From NCBI RefSeq assembly GCF_947502415.1, contig NZ_CANMZV010000013.1:83702-147701 (forward strand): 64,000 bases of DNA, written 5' to 3'. Source of the stretch: an uncultured Photobacterium sp. (lineage in GTDB: Bacteria; Pseudomonadota; Gammaproteobacteria; Enterobacterales; Vibrionaceae). The translations under genes and the position numbers were made by a program. A model generated the notes under the pieces. That model was not told the origin of the DNA and searched no databases. It was given only the letters and a program-made list of their open reading frames with translations. Position 1 is the stretch's first letter. The number at the start of each line of letters is the position of its first letter. Below are positions 1 to 10,084 of the stretch, in pieces.

Positions 1-507
1 CAGGATTTTCTGCAAACCGATGCGGCAATCAACGACGGTAATTCCGGGGGAGCCTTGGTTAACACCCGCGGTGAGCTGGTCGGGATCAATACCGCCTCCT
101 TCCAGCAAGCGACCGATATCGAAACGTACGGGATTTCCTTTGCGATCCCCTACGAGTTAACCCAAAAGATCATGAACAAGCTGATTGCCGATGGACGAGT
201 GATCCGCGGCTACATCGGGATCGAGGCAAGAGATATCAACCCGGTAATGGCACGATTGTATGATGCCGATCAGATCAGCGGAATCATCGTGATGGGGATG
301 GATCCGAATGGCCCAGCAGCTAAAGCAGGGTTCCAGGTTCAGGATATTTTGATTGAAATCGACGGCCAACCAGTGACCGACCGTCGCAATGTACTGGATA
401 TAGTTACCGAGCTACGCCCTGGTAACTATATCAATATGAAAGTCTTGAGAAACGGCCTGCCCGTGACGCTGTCCGTACTAATAGCTGACGAACCAAAGCG
501 CTACTAA
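1..507 (+). CDS. degS: DegS periplasmic serine protease, 3' part
   Basis: DegS is the inner-membrane-anchored periplasmic protease that senses misfolded porin C-termini and makes the first cut in RseA, releasing sigma-E. Only the C-terminal part (168 codons) lies in the window; the frame is open from base 1. The fragment starts just before the catalytic serine, which sits in a GNSGG motif at 43-45. The rest of the protease domain follows ([12 protein letters not shown], then [14 protein letters not shown]), and then a single PDZ domain of about 90 residues ending at the stop. One PDZ, rather than two, and the close match in this stretch to E. coli DegS as I remember it argue against DegP/DegQ. 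The TTG at 55 is an internal leucine codon, not a start. The gene converges on murA and ends in a shared terminator. Confidence 0.93.
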   Translation, partial: QDFLQTDAAINDGNSGGALVNTRGELVGINTASFQQATDIETYGISFAIPYELTQKIMNKLIADGRVIRGYIGIEARDINPVMARLYDADQISGIIVMGMDPNGPAAKAGFQVQDILIEIDGQPVTDRRNVLDIVTELRPGNYINMKVLRNGLPVTLSVLIADEPKRY

Positions 508-532
508 GCTAAAACAACCTTGCTTCAGATAC

Positions 533-563
533 AAAAAAACCAGCCCGCAGGCTGGTTTTTTTT
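533..563. terminator. Bidirectional terminator between degS and murA
   Basis: Stem CCAGCC (540-545), loop CGCA, stem GGCTGG (550-555), flanked by an A run on the left and eight T on the right. It can therefore terminate degS on the plus strand and murA on the minus strand. Confidence 0.9.
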
Positions 564-571
564 ATGATGCA

Positions 572-2096
<1,525 letters not shown>

Positions 2097-2116
2097 AAGC
2101 TATCCTCTTTCGCAGC

Positions 2117-2428
2117 TCAATCAATACAAGCCGCTAACATTGATTCTACATGGCTCAGGCGTAGCAACGTTTTAAGCTGTTCCGGCACATTCAATAACAC
2201 CAACTCACAGCCTTTACTACGCAGCTGTTGATATACATGAAGCAACATCACCATGCCCGCAGAATCTACCCGAGCTAAAGCAGATAGATCGAGCGTTACC
2301 TTGGCATCCCGTGGCATCCATTCATGTCGTTGCTGCCAAAAGGCTGGAACTGTGTCACGTTCCAGTTCCCCTGACAAGCAATAATAGCCATTTTCCTGAA
2401 CTCGCCACTCAATCTTTGGCTTAGTCAT
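2117..2428 (-). CDS. mlaB: MlaB, STAS-domain subunit of the Mla transporter
   Basis: MlaB is the cytoplasmic STAS-domain partner of the MlaF ATPase in the MlaFEDB phospholipid transporter. The product (103 residues) is one STAS domain with a typical LARVDSAGMVMLL core. The frame is open to 2464, but the ATG at 2428 (MTKPKIEW) is the likely start: it overlaps the mlaC stop (ATGACTAA arrangement), implying translational coupling, and the longer form would add only a basic tail encoded within mlaC. It is the last mla gene, followed by ibaG. Confidence 0.92.
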   Translation of the reverse strand: MTKPKIEWRVQENGYYCLSGELERDTVPAFWQQRHEWMPRDAKVTLDLSALARVDSAGMVMLLHVYQQLRSKGCELVLLNVPEQLKTLLRLSHVESMLAACID

Positions 2429-3068
2429 TGTTTTTTTCCTCACGGCGAATCGGTTTCGCCGCAAGTTCTTTCAAGTTCACCGTCACCGCCTCAACACCGT
2501 CGGTACGCAACTGGCCGCTCCACTCACTCTGCTTGGTCGAGATCATGCTAACCCCTTCCGCCACCATATCGAAGCCCTGCCATTCATTGGTCTTCTTGTT
2601 CTTGCGAAGCTTGAAATCCAGACGAATCGGCGGGCGCTTGGTATCCAGAATGTCCACCCGAACCGACACAATAGAGCGGTTGGCCGGCACCGACTTCGGT
2701 GACTCAATCTTAATATCTTGCCCCGTATACTGAGTCAGTACCTGAGCGTAAGACGCCACCAGGTAATCCGTAAAAGCCGCAACAAAATCATTACGCTGCC
2801 CCTTAGTCGTTTTCTTCAGCTGAGGGCCCAACACCTTGTATGCCGCATAGCGTGCATTGATATAAGGAAGCAGTTCCTGCTTCACAACGTCACGCAGCAG
2901 TTCCGGATTTTGCTGAATCTGGGGCTGCTCTGACTTCAGGCGCGCGAAAGTCAATTGAGACACCTCTTGCATCATCAGGTAAGGGTCAGTTTTATCGATA
3001 CTGGCCGCCTGAGCAAACAGCGGTAACGACAATAGCATCAACAGTACAAATCGAACGAGTTTCATCAT
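2421..3068 (-). CDS. mlaC: MlaC periplasmic phospholipid-binding protein
   Basis: MlaC shuttles phospholipids through the periplasm between the outer-membrane MlaA complex and inner-membrane MlaFEDB. The 215-residue product begins with a clear Sec signal peptide (basic MMKLVR, then a leucine-rich core) with probable cleavage after AQA, so the mature protein starts near ASIDKTDPY. The rest fits the Tgt2/MlaC family, including LLPYINARYAAYKVLG. It lies 6 bases after mlaD and overlaps mlaB. Confidence 0.95.
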   Translation of the reverse strand: MMKLVRFVLLMLLSLPLFAQAASIDKTDPYLMMQEVSQLTFARLKSEQPQIQQNPELLRDVVKQELLPYINARYAAYKVLGPQLKKTTKGQRNDFVAAFTDYLVASYAQVLTQYTGQDIKIESPKSVPANRSIVSVRVDILDTKRPPIRLDFKLRKNKKTNEWQGFDMVAEGVSMISTKQSEWSGQLRTDGVEAVTVNLKELAAKPIRREEKNND

Positions 3069-3074
3069 ATCCCC

Positions 3075-3554
3075 CTATTTTTCACTATCACCGCCGATGC
3101 TATACAGCACCTGACCAATCATATCTTCCAGTACCAAGGCCGACTTAGTGTCCTCAATCAGATCACCATCACCCAGCATTTCAATATCCTCATCGATGAA
3201 ACCCGGCCGAATACCCAGGTACTGCTCACCCAGCAAGCCCGATGTCAGGATCGCTGCCGAACTGGTTTCCGGGAAGTAGCCATATTTCTTATCGATTGCG
3301 AGTGTCACAACCGGCGTATAGCTCTCCGTATCCAAATTAATTGCAGTAATTTTACCTACTGTAACGCCACCAACCTTAATTGGCGAACGTACTTTCAGCC
3401 CGCCGATATTATCGAAGTGCGCTTGAAGGATATAAGAGTCATTTCCTCCGATGCTTTGCACATCAGCGACTTTAAAGACCAGTACCAACAAGGCAGCAAA
3501 ACCAGCAATAACAAAGCTGCCAACCCACAATTCTAATTTCTTAATCTGTTGCAT
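3075..3554 (-). CDS. mlaD: MlaD, MCE-domain subunit of the Mla transporter
   Basis: MlaD is anchored in the inner membrane and forms a hexameric periplasmic MCE ring that passes phospholipids to or from MlaC. The 159-residue protein has one N-terminal transmembrane helix (about residues 8-27, GSFVIAGFAALLVLVFKV) and one MCE domain containing IGGLKVRSPIKVGGVTVG and a LGEQYLGI stretch. Single-MCE length agrees with MlaD rather than PqiB or YebT. It lies between mlaE and mlaC. Confidence 0.96.
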   Translation of the reverse strand: MQQIKKLELWVGSFVIAGFAALLVLVFKVADVQSIGGNDSYILQAHFDNIGGLKVRSPIKVGGVTVGKITAINLDTESYTPVVTLAIDKKYGYFPETSSAAILTSGLLGEQYLGIRPGFIDEDIEMLGDGDLIEDTKSALVLEDMIGQVLYSIGGDSEK

Positions 3555-3594
3555 CCGTTAATATCCCAACGTTCCGTTCGTGTGTTACCGCTTG

Positions 3595-4377
3595 TTAATT
3601 GCCGAACATCAAAGCTGTCAGCACAAAATCCAATCCCAAAACTGCCAAGGACGAGTTCACCACCGTATTGGTTGTCGCCCGGCTGATCCCTTCCGAAGTC
3701 GGAACCGCATCATAACCGTTAAACACCGCAATCCAGGTTACCGTAATGGCAAACACGACTGACTTGATAATACTGTTGATAACGTCATAACCCAGTTCAA
3801 CCGATGACTGCATCACCGACCAAAAACTGCCATGATCGATCCCTTTCCAGTCGACCCCGACCAGCTGACCGCCCCAAATCCCGACGGCACAGAACAGCAA
3901 AGACAGCAAAGGCATAGAAATTACCCCGGCCCAAAAACGAGGGGCAATGACCCGGCGCAGCGGATCTACCGCCATCATTTCCATGCTCGACAGCTGCTCG
4001 GTCGCCTTCATCAACCCGATCTCCGCAGTCAGCGCCGAACCTGCCCGGCCAGCAAACAGCAAAGCAGTCACTACCGGCCCCAGTTCACGCAAAAGCGACA
4101 ATGCCACCATCTGTCCCAAACTGGTTTCCGCACCAAAATCAATCAGGACGATATAGCCCTGCAGGCTTAATACCATGCCGATAAATAGCCCAGATACCAA
4201 AATAATGGCAATCGAGAGTACACCGACCGAGTAAAGCTGCCTGATCAGCAGCGGAAACATTTTCTTCGGCTGTGGCTTGCTAACCAACGCCCCGTAAAGC
4301 AATAAACTTGCGCGACCTACCGTCTGGCACTTATCGATCCCCCGGCGTCCCTGTCGCGCAATAAAATCCGCAATCAT
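3595..4377 (-). CDS. mlaE: MlaE, permease subunit of the Mla transporter
   Basis: MlaE is the inner-membrane permease of MlaFEDB. The protein is hydrophobic with several membrane segments and the conserved [22 protein letters not shown] and [17 protein letters not shown] motifs of the MlaE/YrbE family. I place the start at ATG 4377 ([10 protein letters not shown], 260 residues), which matches the E. coli length; the TTG at 4386 would add three residues. A gap of about 86 bases separates it from mlaF, whereas these genes are usually closely packed. No separate gene is evident in that gap. Confidence 0.94.
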   Translation of the reverse strand: MIADFIARQGRRGIDKCQTVGRASLLLYGALVSKPQPKKMFPLLIRQLYSVGVLSIAIILVSGLFIGMVLSLQGYIVLIDFGAETSLGQMVALSLLRELGPVVTALLFAGRAGSALTAEIGLMKATEQLSSMEMMAVDPLRRVIAPRFWAGVISMPLLSLLFCAVGIWGGQLVGVDWKGIDHGSFWSVMQSSVELGYDVINSIIKSVVFAITVTWIAVFNGYDAVPTSEGISRATTNTVVNSSLAVLGLDFVLTALMFGN

Positions 4378-4463
4378 TATTGTCAATAACCCTATTAACT
4401 AGTGTATGCCTGCTCGGCAACTTTATGTGCGCTACCTCCCCGGTAACGCTATTGTGTGGCTGT

Positions 4464-5279
4464 TCACTCCGTCTCGGCGGTGCCGAACAGGTCCTCTGAA
4501 ATACCACAGGCCGGAAACTTAAAAGGAACCGGGCCATCAGCCGCCCCATCCAAAAACTGGCGGATCTGCGGATCTGGATCTGCCCTGAGCTCGTCAGGCG
4601 TCCCCTGTCCGATGACCTTGCCACCGGACAACAGGTAGACATGATCGGCAATACTCATCACCTCTGGAACATCATGCGAAACAATCACCGATGTGATTCC
4701 CAGAGCCTGATTAAGGCTTCGGATCAGTGTCACCAAAACACCCATGGTGATCGGATCCTGACCGACGAAAGGCTCATCGTACATAATCATATCGGGATCC
4801 AGGGCTATCGCTCTAGCCAAAGCTGCTCGCCGTGCCATGCCACCAGACAGCTCATTAGGCATCAACTGTGCCGCACCGCGCAATCCCACAGCCTCCAGTT
4901 TAAGCAACACCAAAGTACGCAGCAGTTCTTCCGGCAGATCTGTGTGCTCCCGAAGCGGGAACGCAACATTGTCAAACACAGTCATGTCCGTAAACAATGC
5001 ACCGGACTGGAACAACATACTCATCCTGTTACGAGCCTGATACAGCTCGCTTCGTTTCAGCGACGGAATATTCCAGTGCTCAAACCATACTTCACCACTA
5101 TCTGGCAGGATCTGACCGCCAATTAACCGTAGCAAAGTTGTCTTTCCGATCCCTGAGGGGCCCATAATGGCCGTGACCTTTCCCTTGGGCACATCCAATG
5201 ATACATCATCAAAAATCTTGCGGTCGCCCCGCGAAAACGTCATGTTTTTGATTGAAACTAGCGCTTCAGTCGGTTCCAT
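4464..5279 (-). CDS. mlaF: MlaF, ATPase subunit of the Mla transporter
   Basis: MlaF is the ABC ATPase driving MlaFEDB. Visible motifs are Walker A (GPSGIGKTTLLR), the signature ELSGGMARRAALARA, Walker B (MIMYDEPFVGQDP) and the switch histidine in SHDVPEV. The C-terminal tail that packs against the partner protomer is present (VRQFLDG-like QIRQFLDGAADGPVPFKFP). I prefer ATG 5279 (MEPTEALV, 271 residues) because AGGA lies five bases upstream; the ATG at 5285 abuts that site. It heads the leftward mla group, which is transcribed away from yrbG. Confidence 0.96.
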   Translation of the reverse strand: MEPTEALVSIKNMTFSRGDRKIFDDVSLDVPKGKVTAIMGPSGIGKTTLLRLIGGQILPDSGEVWFEHWNIPSLKRSELYQARNRMSMLFQSGALFTDMTVFDNVAFPLREHTDLPEELLRTLVLLKLEAVGLRGAAQLMPNELSGGMARRAALARAIALDPDMIMYDEPFVGQDPITMGVLVTLIRSLNQALGITSVIVSHDVPEVMSIADHVYLLSGGKVIGQGTPDELRADPDPQIRQFLDGAADGPVPFKFPACGISEDLFGTAETE

Positions 5280-5696
5280 AGCCATCCTGTCGGCCGCTCA
5301 GCCTTCTGTTATTTTCGGCGCCTCCAATACAAGAAGGCCGATATCATGAAGATAATTAGTCTGGTCTGTTAACCACTAAAAAATCGATCATAAGTACATT
5401 ACGCAGCCAACTCAAGACAAACACTGTAAGAACTCTGTAATTTCCGGCCTGTAACCTGCGTCAAACGCACCTCGTGTGAAAATTCTACTCAGCGAGTAGA
5501 CCAAGCCGTTAATGAGTCACAATGGGCTAAAATCCATCATGATGCATGAACTAAGCTTTGTTGATGATGACCACTTGCAACAGGAACAGCCCACTTCGAT
5601 TAAATTGTCTCTGCTTTTTCTTTCTTTTTAGTCAATGAACCGTCAAAATTGTCCTCTTAACTTCTTTACTAAAGATTTACGACAAAAGGGATAAGA
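5280..5696. promoter_or_regulatory. Divergent intergenic region mlaF / yrbG
   Basis: About 417 non-coding bases separate mlaF (leftward) from yrbG (rightward), so both promoters are expected here. A hyphenated palindrome, CTACTC-AGC-GAGTAG, lies at 5485-5499 and could be an operator. The yrbG ribosome site (AAAAGGG) ends about six bases before its ATG. I see no RNA gene and no credible small protein. No -10/-35 pair stands out enough to call. Confidence 0.5.
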
Positions 5697-6662
5697 ATGC
5701 TCGAAGCCATTGTGTTGCTCTGTATCGGTTTAGCCTTACTGGTATGGAGTGCGGACCGACTTGTTTTTGGCGCAGCCGCGCTGGCGAAAAACCTGGGCGT
5801 AACGCCATTGGTCATTGGTATGACTATTTTGGCTATGGGCTCTTCAGCTCCCGAGATGATGGTTTCTGCCACCGCAGCCCTGAGCGGTAAAACAGACACC
5901 GCCGTCGGTAACGTACTTGGTTCGAATATTGCCAATATTGCGCTTATCCTCGGTCTGACAGCCCTGATAAAACCGCTGGCAATCAGCTCTGCGATAATCC
6001 GCCGCGAACTGCCGATTATGCTGGGGGTAACCTTGGTCGCAGGCTTCCTGCTATGGGATAACTACCTGGGCTTCCAAGAGGGAATCCTGCTTGTTGCGCT
6101 GTTTGTTATCTTCCTGCTTACCATGCTCAAAATCAGCCGCCAGGAGAAAGCGTCCGGCGATATCCTGGCTGAAGAGCAAGAATCAGAAATCCCTGACGGG
6201 GTCAGCAATATGGCCGCTTCGGTTTGGGTTGTAATTGGCCTTATCCTACTGCCGTACGCAGCGAATATGCTGGTTGACTCGGCAGTTACTATCGCCAAGT
6301 TCTTTGGTATGAGCGATTTGGTGATCGGCCTGACCATCATTGCTATTGGTACTAGCTTGCCAGAACTGGCGGCATCAATTGCCAGTATCTATAAAAATGA
6401 AGATGATATGGCCGTCGGTAACATTATCGGCTCCAACGTATTCAATATCCTGGCCGTTATGGGGATTCCTGGCCTGCTCAACCCGTCCGTGCTCAGCCCG
6501 CTGGCGATGGGCCGTGACTTCTATGTAATGTTAGGCGTTTCCATTTTGCTACTGATCATGGCACTAGGAAAGCGTCGCCAAATCAATCGTGTAGAAGGTT
6601 CACTTCTCGTTTGCTGCTTTATCGCCTATCAAGGTTATCTGTTTTATAATCTAGCGGCTTAA
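5697..6662 (+). CDS. yrbG: YrbG, CaCA-family sodium/calcium exchanger
   Basis: An inner-membrane cation exchanger of the K+-dependent Na+/Ca2+ (CaCA) type. The 321-residue protein is nearly all membrane helix and carries the two inverted alpha-repeats that define the family: GSSAPEMMVSATAALSG with GNVLGSNIANIALILG in the first half, and GTSLPELAASIASIY with GNIIGSNVFNILAVMG in the second. The central acidic loop (about residues 145-165) is cytoplasmic or periplasmic linker. It heads the rightward run leading into kdsD (15-base gap). Its substrate in bacteria is not well settled; calcium export is inferred from the family. Confidence 0.92.
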   Translation: MLEAIVLLCIGLALLVWSADRLVFGAAALAKNLGVTPLVIGMTILAMGSSAPEMMVSATAALSGKTDTAVGNVLGSNIANIALILGLTALIKPLAISSAIIRRELPIMLGVTLVAGFLLWDNYLGFQEGILLVALFVIFLLTMLKISRQEKASGDILAEEQESEIPDGVSNMAASVWVVIGLILLPYAANMLVDSAVTIAKFFGMSDLVIGLTIIAIGTSLPELAASIASIYKNEDDMAVGNIIGSNVFNILAVMGIPGLLNPSVLSPLAMGRDFYVMLGVSILLLIMALGKRRQINRVEGSLLVCCFIAYQGYLFYNLAA

Positions 6663-6676
6663 CGGAGGCCAACACC

Positions 6677-7648
6677 ATGTCAGACACGTTTGATTATTGC
6701 GATTACGGTCGCAAAGTTATTGAAATTGAAGCAGAAGCACTACAGAAACTTACTCAGTACATTAACGGCAGTTTCAATGAAGCTTGTCACCAGATAGCAA
6801 GCTGTACCGGTAAAGTTATTGTGATGGGAATGGGTAAATCTGGCCATATCGGCAATAAAATTGCCGCGACCCTGGCTAGCACCGGCACCCCGTCTTTCTT
6901 TGTTCACCCAGGTGAAGCCAGCCATGGCGATTTGGGTATGATCAAAAAAGGCGATGTCGTCCTGGCAATTTCTAACTCCGGCGAAGCCTCAGAAATTCTG
7001 ACCCTGCTTCCGGTAATCAAACGTCTGGGCATCCCGCTAATCAGCATGACGGGCAAACCCGAGTCAAGCATGGCAAAACTTGCACAAATCCACCTTCAGA
7101 TCACCGTTGCACAAGAAGCCTGTCCGCTAAATCTGGCTCCGACATCCAGTACCACAGCCACATTGGCCATGGGTGATGCTCTGGCGATTGCACTAATGCA
7201 AGCCCGTGGCTTTACTGCCGATGATTTCGCACTGTCCCATCCTGGTGGTGCACTGGGACGTAAACTGCTGCTCCGCATTGCTGACGTAATGCACACCGGC
7301 GACATGCTGCCGATTGTCACTGAAGATGCAACCATCAAAGATGCCCTGCTGGAAGTTTCCCGCAAAGGGCTGGGCATGACTGCGATTGTCGACGCCGAGC
7401 AAAAGCTCAGCGGGATCTTCACCGATGGCGACCTGCGTCGTCTGCTGGATAACCGTACCGATATCCACACAACGTCTATCGGTGAGGTAATGACCCGTAA
7501 CCCGGCAATCATCGAACCACAGCTACTGGCAGCCGAAGGACTCAAACAGATGGAAGATCGTAAGATTAACGGACTGCTAGTCACCGAAGGCCAACAGCTG
7601 GTTGGAGCTCTGAATATGCATGATCTATTGAAAGCTGGGGTAATGTAA
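6677..7648 (+). CDS. kdsD: KdsD, D-arabinose 5-phosphate isomerase
   Basis: KdsD converts D-ribulose 5-phosphate to D-arabinose 5-phosphate, the first step of Kdo synthesis for LPS. The 323-residue protein has an N-terminal SIS sugar isomerase domain (VMGMGKSGHIGNKIAATLAS, then HPGEASHGDLGM) and two CBS domains from about residue 205 to the end (VMHTGDMLPIV and VMTRNPAIIEP mark them). Its stop shares one base with the kdsC start (TAATG), so the two are translationally coupled. Confidence 0.96.
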   Translation: MSDTFDYCDYGRKVIEIEAEALQKLTQYINGSFNEACHQIASCTGKVIVMGMGKSGHIGNKIAATLASTGTPSFFVHPGEASHGDLGMIKKGDVVLAISNSGEASEILTLLPVIKRLGIPLISMTGKPESSMAKLAQIHLQITVAQEACPLNLAPTSSTTATLAMGDALAIALMQARGFTADDFALSHPGGALGRKLLLRIADVMHTGDMLPIVTEDATIKDALLEVSRKGLGMTAIVDAEQKLSGIFTDGDLRRLLDNRTDIHTTSIGEVMTRNPAIIEPQLLAAEGLKQMEDRKINGLLVTEGQQLVGALNMHDLLKAGVM

Positions 7649-8199
7649 TGCAAGTCGAAACTATTTACGGCCCTGTCTGTCAAACCGTATACAACAGCGC
7701 GAAAGCGATCAAGCTGCTAATCTGCGATATCGACGGTGTATTCTCCGACGGCCGGATCTACATGGGCAATGACGGCGAAGAACTAAAAACCTTCCATACC
7801 CGTGACGGCTACGGCATCAAGTCACTAATGTCTGCCGGTGTCGAGATCGCCATCATTACCGGCCGCAAATCAGCTATCGTCGAAAACCGTATGTCCGCTC
7901 TCGGCATTAAACATGTCTATCAGGGCCAGGATAACAAACTAGCCGCGTACGCCGAGATCGCCAACAACCTGGGGATTGCGCCCGAGCATACCAGCTACAT
8001 CGGTGATGACCTGATTGACTGGCCGGTGATGGAAAAAATCGGACTGTCAGTCTGCGTTGCCGATGGCCACCCGCTGCTGGCACGCCGTGCTGACTTTGTT
8101 ACCCGAATTCAGGGCGGACACGGTGCGGTACGAGAAGTGTGCGACCTGATCCTTGAAGCAAAAGGCGAATTAGATAAACATAAAGGCTTAAGTATATGA
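7648..8199 (+). CDS. kdsC: KdsC, Kdo 8-phosphate phosphatase
   Basis: KdsC hydrolyses Kdo 8-phosphate to Kdo. The 183-residue protein is a short C0-type HAD phosphatase: the nucleophile motif is CDIDGVFSDG, followed by IITGRKS and the acidic motif YIGDDLIDWPVM. It lacks a cap domain, as expected for this tetrameric family. It overlaps kdsD by one base and lptC by four (ATGA), so it sits inside a tight operon. Confidence 0.96.
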   Translation: MQVETIYGPVCQTVYNSAKAIKLLICDIDGVFSDGRIYMGNDGEELKTFHTRDGYGIKSLMSAGVEIAIITGRKSAIVENRMSALGIKHVYQGQDNKLAAYAEIANNLGIAPEHTSYIGDDLIDWPVMEKIGLSVCVADGHPLLARRADFVTRIQGGHGAVREVCDLILEAKGELDKHKGLSI

Positions 8200-8759
8200 C
8201 CTTACAACGGCTACTCTATGCATTACTGCTAGTCGTTTGTGCATGGACAGGCTACTACCTACTGGACAAATACTGGCAGGATGATATTCAGATTGAACCG
8301 GATGCGGAAAAGCCGTTATTTACTGGCAATGCGATAATCAATACGTCGTATAACGAATCCGGTTTACGCAGCTACCAGATAGATTCGGACTACCTGGAAC
8401 ATTTCAGTAAAACTGGTGATACCGATTTTATCGAGCCCGTTCTATGGGTTTACAAAAACGGGTCAGAAACAGAGTGGCGTATCAGCTCCAGCGCCGCCAG
8501 GCTGGATAAAAACCAGGTACTGCAAATGAACGGCAATGTCCGTATTTTTAACCTATTGCCCGAGTCTGCAATCAAAGTGATCCAGACTGACAGCCTGCGA
8601 CTTGACCTGATCAATAAAGATTTTGATACCCCGGATCAGGTACTTATTACCGGCAGTGCCTTCCAGAACGAAGGTACCGGTATGAAAGGAAATATGGAGC
8701 GCAGCGTGGCGACCTTATTAAAAAATGTAAAAGGTAGATATGAAGCTTACCAAAATTAG
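8196..8759 (+). CDS. lptC: LptC, LPS export bitopic membrane protein
   Basis: LptC takes LPS from the LptB2FG extractor and passes it to LptA in the periplasm. The 187-residue product has one N-terminal membrane helix (about residues 5-24) and a periplasmic beta-jellyroll of the LptC/YrbK family. It overlaps kdsC by four bases and lptA by 20, consistent with coupled expression. LptF and LptG are not in the window, which is usual. Confidence 0.94.
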   Translation: MTLQRLLYALLLVVCAWTGYYLLDKYWQDDIQIEPDAEKPLFTGNAIINTSYNESGLRSYQIDSDYLEHFSKTGDTDFIEPVLWVYKNGSETEWRISSSAARLDKNQVLQMNGNVRIFNLLPESAIKVIQTDSLRLDLINKDFDTPDQVLITGSAFQNEGTGMKGNMERSVATLLKNVKGRYEAYQN

Positions 8760-9243
8760 TACCCTGCTATGCCTTTGTATCAGTGCGTCTAGTTGGGCAT
8801 TAAGTAACGATACAGAGCAGGCGATTTATATTAACTCTGACAGCCAGGAGCTGGACATTCAAAAGAATGTCGTCACGTTTACCGGTAATGTCGTTCTGCG
8901 CCAGGGCAGCATAGATATCCGTGCCGACAAGCTCGTGGTCTCGCGCCAGTCCGGCGCTGACGGCAAGGAAACCATTGATGCCTACGGCAACCCGGCAACC
9001 TTCCACCAAATTATGGACAACGGGAAACCAATCGACGGTGCCGCACGCAAAATGCGTTACGAAACCGCCTCCGAGTTCCTGAAGATGACCGATGAAGCAA
9101 TCCTGATCCAGGAAGGAAGTGAGATCCAGGGCCGGGTTATCAGCTACAAGATTGATGAACAAAAACTGGTCGCAGAAAGTGGCAAGAAAAAGCGTGTCAC
9201 AACAATTCTGCAGCCAAATCAGCTTAACAGTAACCAGAAATAA
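8740..9243 (+). CDS. lptA: LptA, periplasmic LPS transport protein
   Basis: LptA forms the periplasmic bridge carrying LPS from LptC to LptD. The 167-residue product has a signal peptide (MKLTKISTLLCLCISASSWA, cleavage after SWA) and an OstA-type beta-jellyroll with the characteristic INSDSQELDIQKNVVTFTG segment. The start lies 20 bases inside lptC, and lptB follows 9 bases after the stop. Confidence 0.95.
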   Translation: MKLTKISTLLCLCISASSWALSNDTEQAIYINSDSQELDIQKNVVTFTGNVVLRQGSIDIRADKLVVSRQSGADGKETIDAYGNPATFHQIMDNGKPIDGAARKMRYETASEFLKMTDEAILIQEGSEIQGRVISYKIDEQKLVAESGKKKRVTTILQPNQLNSNQK

Positions 9244-9252
9244 GCGGCAATT

Positions 9253-9978
9253 ATGGCAACGTTAAAAGCAGAACACCTGGCAAAAAGCTATAACGGCCGC
9301 AAAGTCGTTTCGGACGTAAGCCTGAAGGTAGAATCAGGCAAAATCGTCGGTTTGCTAGGTCCCAACGGTGCAGGTAAAACGACATCCTTCTACATGATCG
9401 TTGGCCTGGTGGCCCGTGATGAAGGCAAGATCACCATAGATGGCACCGATATCAGCCTCCAACCGATGCATAACCGTTCGCGCATGGGTATTGGTTACCT
9501 GCCGCAGGAAGCATCGATTTTCCGCCGCCTGACGGTTTACGATAACTTGATGGCTGTGTTGCAAACCCGAAAAGAGCTGAACAAGGCTGAACGCCAGGAT
9601 AAACTGGAAGAATTATTGGATGAATTCAACATTCAGCACATTCGTAACAGTTTAGGCATGGCATTATCAGGGGGTGAGCGCCGCCGAGTGGAAATCGCCC
9701 GCGCCCTAGCTGCAAACCCGAAATTTATTTTGCTTGATGAGCCGTTTGCCGGGGTTGATCCAATTTCGGTCATCGATATCAAGAAAATCATTGAACATTT
9801 GCGCGATCGCGGGCTAGGTGTGTTAATCACCGATCACAATGTCAGGGAGACCCTAGATGTTTGTGAACATGCTTATATCGTAAGCCAGGGGCACCTTATT
9901 GCACACGGCAGCCCAAGCGATGTCCTCAATGATGAGCATGTAAAACGAGTCTATCTGGGCGACCAGTTCCGTCTATAG
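9253..9978 (+). CDS. lptB: LptB, LPS export ABC ATPase
   Basis: LptB is the cytoplasmic ATPase that powers LPS extraction with LptF and LptG. The 241-residue ABC domain shows Walker [14 protein letters not shown], signature [16 protein letters not shown], Walker [14 protein letters not shown] and switch histidine in [11 protein letters not shown]. It closes the LPS segment of the operon, about 106 bases ahead of rpoN. Confidence 0.97.
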   Translation: MATLKAEHLAKSYNGRKVVSDVSLKVESGKIVGLLGPNGAGKTTSFYMIVGLVARDEGKITIDGTDISLQPMHNRSRMGIGYLPQEASIFRRLTVYDNLMAVLQTRKELNKAERQDKLEELLDEFNIQHIRNSLGMALSGGERRRVEIARALAANPKFILLDEPFAGVDPISVIDIKKIIEHLRDRGLGVLITDHNVRETLDVCEHAYIVSQGHLIAHGSPSDVLNDEHVKRVYLGDQFRL

Positions 9979-10084
9979 TTATAGGTAAGGACGTACCAAT
10001 CACCAAGCACCTACTCAACAACAATGATGTTTATAACGTGCTTCGCGATTAACACAAATATAACAACAAGGTACATACACATAT

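Noticed and set aside
7096..7683. 195-codon minus-strand frame over kdsD
   Set aside because: Serine/arginine-rich shadow of the kdsD codons; it has no recognisable domain.
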